A DNA stretch of 64,000 nt from Parus major (Eukaryota; Chordata; Aves; Passeriformes; Paridae). Every line of letters starts with the position of its first letter. Within the stretch, counting starts at the first letter, position 1. Both the position numbers and the translations under genes were made by a program. Positions 53,001 through 62,500 of this stretch are shown here, one piece after another. Where the stretch lies: positions 2,262,055-2,326,054 of the forward strand of contig NC_031770.1 in NCBI RefSeq assembly GCF_001522545.3. The letters are read 5' to 3'. The notes beneath the pieces are model-generated. The model made no database searches. It was not told where the DNA came from and was given only the letters and a program-made list of their open reading frames with translations.

Positions 53001-55206
53001 TGTAGCTCATTCAAAAGCAAGGCATTCCTTCTTACCCTTTTTCAGGGCTTTTGGTGCTTTTGCTGCCAGGAAGTTTGCCTTCCTTGTATTAAGTTTCTGT
53101 TCTGGTGGGTTCAGGGTGCAGAACTGGCTGCACAATTCCATGGGATTGGTAGCAAGGTGAGTGTTAAGGAAAAGTAAGTTCCAGAGGCTAAAGTGGCCCC
53201 TCTGGAAGCGTGGGAGTCACTCATCCAGGCTACTTTACACTAAAGCAAATGTCACCTATTGGCACTGTCACTGAACTTTAACAGCACTTCTCACATAATT
53301 TGTATATTTCAAATGAAAGTTCCCAGATCTCCAGTCTTTTGTTTTCTTTAAAGAGAGGACTAATTTCTTACCTGCCTTTTACAAGTCTCTGCTGCTTTCC
53401 TCTGATCTGCTTAACACATAAACACCTCTAATAGGTTGAACTTACTGTGAGATGCAAAATGCAGGAGCTGTCTACACAAAAAGCCTTAATCAGTCATGAG
53501 TTTGGTAAATGATGTCTCCATGCCATCCATATTGAGTGTCCATTACTCCTGGACATAGCACATTAACTGACTCATTAGCTATTTCAAACCATATGGACTT
53601 AGGTTTGGGTGGGTTGCTCTGATAATATCCTGAGGTGAGCTTCCTAATTATTGCAATTACATGATCTCAATCACGGGGCCAGCCACACAAAATAGAGTCA
53701 GGAGGCTCTGAAATGGGTGTCAGCACACCCAGACAATGACTGAGCTGAGCAGCACGGCCCCTGGATGTTGGAGCTCCCTGGATACTGCAAGAACTAATTA
53801 CTCCCAAAGTTCTGAGGAACTGGCAGGGAGCATGGCAACAATGGAGCGAGCGCGGCAGGAGCACGGGATCTGCACAGATGCAGGGACACAAATAGATTTC
53901 TCAGCATAAACTGAGAAGCAGTCTGAAACTTGATGCCTTGTTGTCAATGCTCTTAATACAGAGATGTTACATCTCTGGAGTAAATTTAGCCATGATATTT
54001 TAAGCATCAGTGAGATCTGGAGCAAAGCAGGGGAATTGAATGTGGGAGCGCTAAAATGCCAGTGTTAAATACCACAAAAGCATCACAATGCAACGGTGAG
54101 AGAAGCTACAAGTGCTCACCTACTGCAGGAAATTTAAGGGGCTTTGTGCATGTGGCACTGCAAGATTTCGTATAATTGACTGCAATTCTTTATATTCAAG
54201 CTTAGGTTTGGGCAAGGAGAAGAAAAAATTTAAAATAAATGGAAGATGGACCGAATGTTTAATGTACAGTGCTTTAAGACAAAGACAGAAACAAATCCAG
54301 TTTCAGGACAGGTTTAATGTCTTATTAAACACTTAAAGAATGCACTGATTGCCTGAGAATCTCACCACACTCTGTATATGAAGCCCATGAACAGCTGATT
54401 GTTACGCTCCAGAACATATGCTAGAAAGAGGTTGATACTGGTAGGAAATATACATTTTTACTCTTATTAGCACACTCACATTTCTCTTAAAAGGATTTTT
54501 GAATTTGGTAGTAGTAGTAGCTATATCACCTTGAAGGGAAATTGCTTCCATCATAATTAGGCTTCCCTGAAAAAACCCAAACAACAAAACCACCCCCACA
54601 ACTGTAGTTGGTATGGCCATTAATCCCCTTTATCACCTCCCCAAACTGCTACTTTGTAGTAACTGTGGGCGGACACTCGGCTTTATTGAACCTGCCTAAA
54701 TGAAGATCAGTTTTCTGGGAGGGTTGCTAATTGGTTGATGATAATCAGGGAAAAAGAAAAAAAGTCCCATCTCTTAAAAAAGAGGATTTCTTAGTCCCAT
54801 CCACAAAACATGAGAATGTGCTACTAACAGGGCCAAGGGCTCTAGAATCAAGTTCTAATCTGCTTAGAGCTTTTCTGAGGTAAAGCCCTTGGTCTTTACT
54901 AATTTTTAAAAATATGTATGTGTTAATTTTGTGTTTTAAAGTGTCTGAAACCAAACCATAAAAATGTGCTGGTAGCACACACCTTTTAGTGGGCCTACTA
55001 GTTATGGTTGTTTATTAATAAAAATCTGGTCTTAAAGTATAAAGTCATTCTTCAGGAGTGGCCTGGTATGTGCAGGAACTTTTCTTTTTAATATTTGCTT
55101 TTTATATGAGTCATATGACATTCCTGAGTGGTTGTCTTTGAGGATTTTAACTTTTAATGACTGATAAAAGCTTGAAAATCTTCAACTTTGCATCTATTCC
55201 CTCATT

Positions 55207-55302
55207 AAAAAACCAACCAAACAAAAAAAAAAACAAAACAAAAAACCCACACCAAACCCCTCCCCCCAAAAAAAACAAGCCTAGCAAACAAAACAACCTA
55301 AC
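55207..55302 (+). repeat. A/C-rich low-complexity tract
   Basis: About 95 bases composed almost only of A and C (CCAACCAAAC, A10+, AAACAAAAC, CCCCTCCCCCC). Possibly a decayed (CAAA)n microsatellite; no retroposed body is recognised upstream. Confidence 0.8.
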
Positions 55303-56764
55303 AAATCCACAGTTATTTCCTCAGAAGTTGTAGGATAAATGCCTTAAACCCTCTTATACCACATTTTAACATTAAATTGCACAAGTTGTGATAGAGCTCT
55401 AAGTTATTAAGGATGGTTCACTATTCCTCAGAACTCCACAAATTATTTATACTTAACCTGTCTGTTTGTTTTGTTTTTTTTTTCCTCTACCTCATCTGAT
55501 TTGTTTCACTTTCTTATTCTGGTGAAACTTTGTGGGCAGGGAAAGAGCTTGGAAGCACGAAGCCCTTTGATAATACTTTCATTTCAGTTTAATTATGTGG
55601 ATATCTCTTTGCAACAGCTGAGCAAAAACTTTTTCTCCTTAAACAGAGGCTTGTCCTCTGATTTCCAGGTAATTTTGAGGTAATTTTCTTCTGGAAAGAT
55701 CCTTTACCCAGGTAACACATAACACTGACAACGGTGATGGTTTCTTTGATGCTGAACTGGGCATCTGTTGTTGCTTTTTAAAATAAACCAAACAATCCCA
55801 ACACCACCCTCCTATGGTGTGTTTTGACAATGGTTGCAAAGGGGAAAAACTCTACAAAATGCTTTATCCAAATTCTGATTTTGCTCCCTTTGTGGCTGAG
55901 CTTTCTGCTGGTGAATCTTCAGCTGGTCTTTATCTACCAGTAACGATAAAACCACAGAGCATGCCAAGACTGATGAAGCCAAAAGGATTGTTACATAAAA
56001 GCTTAATTTACTCTCAGCAATACAGGCTTTGCAGTTGTAATCTGTGTTACTACTTTTAGGTTTACTTGCAAATTATGTGGTTGCTGATGTTTTGAATTTT
56101 GACTGCTCTTTAAAAAAAAATATACAAGTCCTTTTTCTAAAAAAAACAAATAGACTTAATCTTTGAAGTTTTATACCCTCTTTTCTGGAAAAGGACTTGT
56201 CATGGTGTGGTGGTCTCCACTGAGGTCTGCCTAGGAGGCGTGTACCTGGGTGAACGGACCCTATTGATAAAGCAAAACTTGCACAAAATGGTGGTTTGTG
56301 ATCAAAGCTATGCCCTGGGATTTTGGGGAATTAAAACTCACCTCACACTGTCCTTTACTGCCAATTTACAAGGGGATTGGGCTGATCGACTCCTGGGTCA
56401 GCTGCATCTCTCCTCTGTCCCTGCCTGGAACCAGCCTGAGGTGGCCGTTACCTCTTCCACTGTGCTGTTCTGGGGTGAGTTCCTGTGTTTTTGGGTGGAA
56501 ATTGTTACCCTTGACCTGTGCCAGGAAGATCCTGAGGGAAAACCGAACTGGCCTGAGTGAGGCCTGGTACTGTGACAGTTTTGTGATTTCGCTGAACCTC
56601 CTGAAAGCTGCACCCCAAATCCTGTCAGCTGAGATCTTCTTTTTTACCTCAGGCTGATCTCTGACGTCTCTATGCACGAAATAATTTTTAAATGTTCCTC
56701 CCTCGCGAAGCGCAGCCTCAGAAGCCGGAGAGCGGGAACACCCGGGGCTGAGGCACCTTCGCGG

Positions 56765-56875
56765 ACCTCATCTCCCTCTGCTCCTCCGTCCCTCATAATC
56801 TCCCTGCTCCATCTCCCTCCTCTTCCATCCCCCATAATCTCCCTACTCCGCCGACCCCCATCTCCCTGTCCCCGG
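56765..56875 (+). repeat. Polypyrimidine tract with internal tandem duplication
   Basis: A C/T-rich run at the 5' edge of the CpG island. CATAATCTCCCTGCTCC (56,794-56,810) recurs as CATAATCTCCCTACTCC (56,833-56,849), 39 bp apart, with extra ATCTCCCT blocks between and after. Likely length-variable and possibly triplex-forming. Confidence 0.75.
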
Positions 56876-57072
56876 AGCGAGGAGCCGCAGCGGCCGGGAC
56901 ACTGCGACTTTTCGACCGCCCGCTCCCCGCTCCGGGCCCCTGAGGGGAGGCGGTGGCGCCTCAGGGCGGGGCTGAGGGGAGGCGGGAAATGGCGCGCGCC
57001 CCGCCCTGCCGCGCGGGGGGCCGTGAGGAGGCGGCTGAGGGGGTCCCGGCCTGGGCTGTCCCGGCCCTGCTT

Positions 57073-57096
57073 CGATCCCCGCCCCGATCCCCGCCC
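57073..57096 (+). promoter_or_regulatory. Perfect 12-bp tandem duplication carrying two GC boxes
   Basis: CGATCCCCGCCC occurs twice head to tail. Each copy holds CCCCGCCC, a Sp1/KLF-type site in reverse orientation, spaced 12 bp apart. It is followed by CCGGG. It lies about 260 bases upstream of the VRK2 ATG. Confidence 0.75.
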
Positions 57097-57218
57097 CGGG
57101 TTTCTCGGCGGGAAGACGGCGTCCCGCTACCCGTTCCTCCTCCTCCTGCTGCTGCGGAAGTACTCGGCTGGGAAGTTTGCGGCCGGCGGCGGGGGGAGGC
57201 CGAGAGGGCTCTGTGGAG

Positions 57219-57351
57219 GTGGGTGAAGGGGAGCGGGCTGAGGGGCATCGCCCCCTGTCCCTGCTCCGTGCTGGTGGGCAAAGTACACCGAGGGACATTG
57301 TACCTTCTGGCAGCAAATTTTCAACAAACTTTCGTTTTCCCATCCCTCAAG
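57219..57351 (+). other. Possible short 5'-UTR intron
   Basis: A donor-like GAG|GTGGGT lies at 57,218/57,219. A pyrimidine-rich acceptor-like TTTTCCCATCCCTCAAG ends at 57,351, only five bases before the VRK2 ATG. Human VRK2 has non-coding 5' exon sequence before the start codon, so a splice here is plausible. The alternative is one continuous first exon. Inference only; the length (133 bp) is short but workable. Confidence 0.35.
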
Positions 57352-57356
57352 GTACG

Positions 57357-57492
57357 ATGCCGCCCAAAGGTCCCGCCAGAGGCAAGCTGCCAGTCCCGCT
57401 CCCAAAAGACATGATCCTGAAAGACACCGAAGGGAAAACCTGGAGGCTGGGCAGTCAGATCGGCCAGGGAGGATTTGGCCTGATCTATTTAG
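57357..57492 (+). CDS. VRK2: VRK2 first coding exon (N-terminus of vaccinia-related kinase 2)
   Basis: Encodes 45 residues plus the first base of codon 46. The chain starts MPPKG, then KLPVPLP at residues 10-16, [10 protein letters not shown] (23-32), and the glycine-rich nucleotide loop IGQGGFG (35-41) followed by LIYL (42-45). Human VRK2 has the same layout and length: [34 protein letters not shown]1 starts differently. The exon ends with a phase-1 junction, TTA G|GTAAAA, so codon 46 (Ala in human) is split. The start has A at -3 and C at +4; the frame is open upstream to about 57,177 but without an ATG. VRK2 is a serine/threonine kinase; the full-length isoform is anchored in the ER/nuclear envelope by a C-terminal helix, which lies outside this window. 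The gene is partial here, with the catalytic lobe in later exons. Confidence 0.95.
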
Positions 57493-58416
57493 GTAAAATA
57501 CTGCTGATAGTTAAGAGGGTGACTTGCAAATTTCTTTGTAACTTCCTTAACTGGAAAAAACAGTAACTTAAAAAAAGTCTGTTTTACATGCTGTTGGTGA
57601 TCCTTGTTCGAGTGTGGTTTTCTGAGCTGTTGTTCCTGTCCCTTCCCGCTCATGATGCAGCGTGTTCTCCATGGCCTGTCCAGCTCATTTTGCTGGATGC
57701 TAATGTGTTTCTGTGGGTCTTGAGTGGGGCAACCAAGGTGCCACTGTGTCAAACACCACCAAAGAGCACTGCCAGGTGATGCTTTCCAAAGTAAAAGTGC
57801 TTTTCTTACCCAGGGTTTTGGCCTTATGCCAGCCTCGTGCTCCGTAGCCCTCTTTTGGTTTCTGGTTATTGGAAGTGTTATTTTCTGGCCAGGAGTAAAT
57901 TAGTTTTCATCCAGGAAATGAAGCAGTAACAATACTTAGCTGGGTGCTGCCTCTGAATTCCCATATTTTCAGCAGAGGTGGAAATGGTGTTCTGCATTTG
58001 CTGTGGCCTAGATAAGTTTCTGTGTTTCCTTCAGAAGAACCCATTACATTTCAGTCAGTTTGTGCTCTGTGAAGAGTGAATACTTCTGAAAGGCAGCTTG
58101 TAAAGCATTCTGGGTCACTGCAGAGGGTGTAATGTATGTTACTGTTGCTGGTCTCTGCGAAAGAGCAAATCCTGTGTTCAAGGCAGTATTATAAGATTGG
58201 GTGGTTTGGTTTTTGTTTTTGTTTTTTTTTTTCTTGGCAGCATATAGAAACTATATGTCTGTTTGGAACTAAGCTGAGCTTGTATGGAGCAGTGAAGAAT
58301 CACCTAGAAGCAGTTTACTGTCTTGTCCCTGAAGCCTAACATGATCTTTTTAAGTTACAGTGATATTAATTCTATTTGGAATATAGGCATCAACTCCATA
58401 GGAATAAGGCATAAAA

Positions 58417-58500
58417 GTTAATAATTAGTTAATCAGTTAATTACTTAGTTAAATTAGTTCATTAATAACTAAGTACATAGTTAAGCTTAACTTAATAAGC
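58417..58500. repeat. AT-rich TTAGTTAA-type repeats with palindromes
   Basis: Degenerate repeats of AGTTAAT. Contains ACTTAGTT (58,443-58,450) and its inverse AACTAAGT (58,467-58,474), and a perfect 14-bp palindrome AGTTAAGCTTAACT at 58,479-58,492. Low-complexity DNA within the VRK2 intron. Confidence 0.75.
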
Positions 58501-59487
58501 AAGTCACTCCTATAGACAAAACAGCTTCCCTTTATGCAGAAAATAGCTGTACATACAGCAGCAGCACATCCAAGAGATTCCTGTAGTGAGGTTTCTGCTT
58601 TGGATTCCTCTGGAATTTCCATAGTTCACACTATTCCTCACTGCTCTGCAGACAGAACCAGTGGGAATGACAGTGGTTTCAGCTAATGGAGGAGATACAG
58701 AAGCATCAGAGGGTAGGGCACTTGTTAAGAGTATTTATTTTTTCCTTTTGGTATATCCTATTACCTTGTTAAAACCTTTGAAGCATTAGTTGGTTACATC
58801 TGAGAGATGCAGTGTATTGGGCACACGAGAGGTGTTACCACGAGGAAACTGACCTTAGCATGAGCTAAGAAGTGAAGGTGTCTCTTGAGTGCTGCCACTC
58901 CAAGACAGAGGAAGGAAGATGGGAACCTGCAGAAGTCTCCCACATCAGAAGGGTGTGAGGGAGCTGGGGATGCAGTGCAGAAAGCAGGTTTGTAGTGGGT
59001 GTAGCTCTTTATGTGTAACACATTAGTGTTGTGTTCCTGAGTCACTCAGAGTATAGCTCTGTCATTTCCTGCTGCAGCCAAATCTCACTGGACCTTGAAG
59101 GTGGCTTAGCACGTGGGATTCAGACAGTTCCGTGCAGATTTGAGTTTTCTGCCTGATCACAGAGCCCACCAAGGTGATTTCTTATATTGAGGTGTTTGTT
59201 GCAGTTTGGCTCCTACTGAACTGAGGTGGAGAGCAGTCAGTGGATTAGAATGAGAATACAATCAGGGACTCTTGGTATTACTAGTCTGTGTTTTTTTGTA
59301 AGTGACAGCATGGCTGAGGAAATGCAGCTGCCACTTTTGTAATGGTATTTGTGTTCATTTAATCCCTTCTTTCAGGAGGAACAGTGAGTGCTACCTGCAG
59401 CACTGAACTGAAGGCTCAGTTCCCTTTGTAGCTCATCAATTAAAGAGAAAATGGACATTTATCCTTAAGTATTGACACTGAAGCTTC

Positions 59488-59502
59488 TTTTTTTTTTTTT
59501 TT
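59488..59502 (+). repeat. Poly(T) tract, 15 T
   Basis: Fifteen consecutive T in the VRK2 intron. It could be the tail of a minus-strand retroposon, but nothing recognisable adjoins it. Confidence 0.85.
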
Positions 59503-62500
59503 GTCTATCTCTTGATCTCTGATGAGTTTATATTAAAGTATACCATTCAGCAGCTTTTTGGGGCCTCAATGCTACAAAATTCAGCTGTCTTTGAGACCCC
59601 AGGGGCGTGAAGTAGATGACAAATTTTTGTGATTAAGATACAGATGCTTGGAGACACCCTCTTTTCTCTGTGCTGTTCAGACCTGTTTTTAGAACATCTA
59701 GAGCAAGGTGTGAGAGGACCACTAAGTTTCAGAGAGCAGCTCACCCTGAAAGAGCTCTACAGAGGTGGGAGACGGGAGGTTCGATTGCCTGCCAGGTATG
59801 AAGAGCACAGCCCTTTTATGAAAGTAAAGGTTAACTTTGCCAGCTATAGCTTTTAATAAGTATTTTTACAGTAGCAGTGTAAAGATTTTGATGTGGTTGT
59901 TACAGCTTAATTTCCCATTAAGGGTATTCCATACTCCATTAATCTGTAACAACGTTCTTGAGAAATTTTACGGTATCTCTGCAAAAACTATTTACTAGGG
60001 GTGCATTTTGTGGAATAAGGTTCTGTTCACTAAATCAAAGCTGCTGAAGGCCATTTACTGACCCTGAGTCCTAGGATGCAAATGTAGGGCTTCAGAACTT
60101 CTGACTGTGTGCATGAAAATTTACACAATCTTCACGTTAGGCCCTGCCTCACCAATGCTTTCCCTGGTTTTCTGATCATTCTGTCTCTTTCCAATCCATT
60201 CCAAATTTTTGTGTTGCTGGTGCTGATTTGCTTTCAGGCACCTCAGGTGGAGCTGTTATCCCTTTGATAAGGGGAGCAGAATGAAGAGCACCTGCAGAAG
60301 GCTGTGACATTGGTGGTGTCACAACTGGTTTGGAGCCCTGTGGAGAAGAGTGGAAAATGAACCAAGAGCTGAGGAGCCTCACATTCTCTCGTTTATCTCT
60401 CTGATCACAGCCAGTAATTAATACCAATCTTTATATAAATCATTCTCTAGTCCTGCTGCAAGCACTCTATTAATGCACAATTTGGAATGAAAATTTAAAT
60501 GCAGAAAGGTCACACAATGTTTTGTTAAGGTTCCTCTGTCACAGTGAAACCTGCTGCATACAGCACTATCTACTTGCAGGCTTCTTTCTCATGAAAAAGG
60601 GATGGTTCTGAAAAATACCAATATTTTTTTAAATTTATGTACAAATGTTTGTTAGATGGTGTCTTTTATGATAGAACTTACTACACTGTGAATGTGTTTT
60701 AATTTTATGAAGCTCAGGAAAATAAGTATTGATAAAGTCATCATTGAATTGTACCCTGCTTGGAGATCAGTATAGCCAGAGCACTGTCATTTCCTTGTGA
60801 TTTTTTTTCCCTCATGTTTTCAAGGAAGAGTGAAAGAATTTCTCCCTGAGCAGTAAACAGTGATTAAACAGGTGAATATTGTCTTTTAATATTAGGAGTA
60901 CACTGAGCCCTACTACTGGTGGAGCTAAGGAGGAGGTCTGGTGTGGCCTGTTCTTTTAAGCTTGGGTCATAGTGCAGTCTAACTGCTGGTATTCTGGAAA
61001 TCAGGCTGAGGTGTGAAAGAGATTTTGTTTCTGTTTCAGACAAATAATGGATAATTTGTAGAGTTATGAGCAGGGGTGTACCTGTCAAGGAAGAGAAGCA
61101 TTGATGGAAGCACACTTGGTCCTATTGTTCATTCCTTGGTTTGCCTTGGAAGCTGCTTTAGCAATTGCTTCTGGAGAAACAAGGTTCTTCAGCAGTTGTC
61201 TAAATTAAAATAATGCAGCAAATGAATTAAAAATGCAGTAAAATGATACCAAAAGATAAATTCAGGCTGATTTTTGTTAGCTCAATGGAAAGAAGAATCT
61301 TCATAGCAAAGCTCTGTAATTAAAAGCACTAGCAGGTAACTCAGGTTAAGGATGGATTTTTCTCAACTTCAAGATGTTGAAATGCATTGTACCTGCAGAT
61401 GCGAACCTTAGTGTGAAAATAAATTTGTTAGTAGACAAACACCATTTCAGGAAGGGTCAATGTTCAAATAGAGATACTGCAAGCACCCTGTGTGTAGGCA
61501 AACTAAATCATAAACTTAGCCTGATTTTGCTACTCAGAGGTTACTTAGGGCTGACTACATGGCACAGGACCTGCACCATCTGTCAAAGAGAAAATACTCC
61601 TTGCCTTTACTAGTTCTTGCTGATGAGTGCTTCCTCTGGAATCTTCACCCTTCTTCTTTTCTTTTTCTTTTTTGGTGCTCTGTAAGCTGAAAGTCTTAAC
61701 TTGAAAAGTGTAATTCATTTTTGCACAGTAGTCTGAAGCCTGAAAAAAGAGATCATTGCTGTTACACTGTACTGTTCTGCTGCATCGTGTGTTGGGAATT
61801 CTTTTTCCATATGCTGAGTAATGCTGGGAGGTCAGGAGAGCAGTTTTGATTGATTGAATTTATTTATTATTTACTTTCAATGGGGGATGTAGGAGGAGCT
61901 TTGGAGGACAGCTAAGGTACCTGTTGCCTCACAGAGGACACTCCTTCAGTCGTCTTTGGCACCTGTACCCTACTGAAACTGGCATTGTATCTTCTGAGTG
62001 GGCACCATGTCAGACCAGCAGATGGGCTGCAGCAGAATCTTGCCAGAAAACAGTTTGTGCATCAAGTTTTAAATATTAGAGGCCTGGGCTCCCATCTGAG
62101 AGTGCTGTAAGAGCAGGCCATGCAAAGCTTTTCTGCCTGGGGTTAAAGAATGTGTCATCCCTATTCCAGCTTGGAGTAATTAACTTTGAAAGTCAAACAA
62201 TTGGCTTCCATTGCTGTGGAATACAGAAACTCTGGTGAGTCAAGATTAAGGTTTCACAGAAGCACAAGTAAGAAATGTAGTGAAATTTCCTACGACTACT
62301 GAATGCTCTTAACTTGGAGGCTTTTGGAATTACTGTAGAGCAGTTCAGCAGTTGAATACTACTTTGTTCCAAAATCAGTTTAGTTTGGTCTTGTGGAAGA
62401 TGGGTCTTATGGAGGGTTATGTATCTGTAATCTGTATAAAACCCCTCTACATCCTTAAAGCTAACTGGAATAAGAATCCAGAATAAAACCTGGTCAGAAA

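Larger units (their letters stand above)
48000..56680. other. Intergenic DNA upstream of the VRK2 promoter (no gene recognised)
   Basis: AT-rich, non-coding. It includes a 26-bp tandem duplication (48,484-48,522), phased repeats near 49,969-50,005, TAAT-rich DNA near 52,140-52,275, and an A/C-rich low-complexity tract at 55,207-55,302. The last 450 bases before the CpG island (56,190-56,640) are open on both strands for about 100-120 codons. They begin TGTCATGGTG, but I cannot identify a gene or element there. Confidence 0.7.
56690..57290 (+). promoter_or_regulatory. VRK2: CpG-island promoter of VRK2
   Basis: An abrupt switch from AT-rich, CpG-free DNA to a roughly 600-bp GC-rich, CpG-dense block that ends just before the first coding exon. 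Visible elements are a GC box GGGCGGGGC (56,964-56,972), an E2F-like GGCGGGAAA (56,981-56,989), CCCCGCCC (56,999-57,006) and a tandem pair CGATCCCCGCCC (57,073-57,096). No TATA box is evident. This fits a housekeeping, TATA-less, dispersed-start promoter. The transcription start cannot be placed from sequence alone. A divergent transcript cannot be excluded, but no gene is recognised on the minus strand. Confidence 0.88.

Noticed and set aside
56672..57343. Long open frames on both strands inside the CpG island (up to about 184 codons)
   Set aside because: GC-rich sequence has few stop codons; products are Pro/Arg/Gly/Ala-rich without a domain, and frames overlap each other on both strands. 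Treated as composition artefacts, except for the ATG uORF noted as a finding.
57177..57356. N-terminal extension of VRK2 in the open in-frame sequence upstream of the ATG
   Set aside because: The frame is open but has no ATG, and the MPPK start at 57,357 matches the length and start of the human protein exactly.
59775..59800. GGTTCGATTGCC resembling a tRNA T-loop/B box
   Set aside because: No A box, anticodon arm or acceptor stem pairing can be drawn at the right distance upstream.
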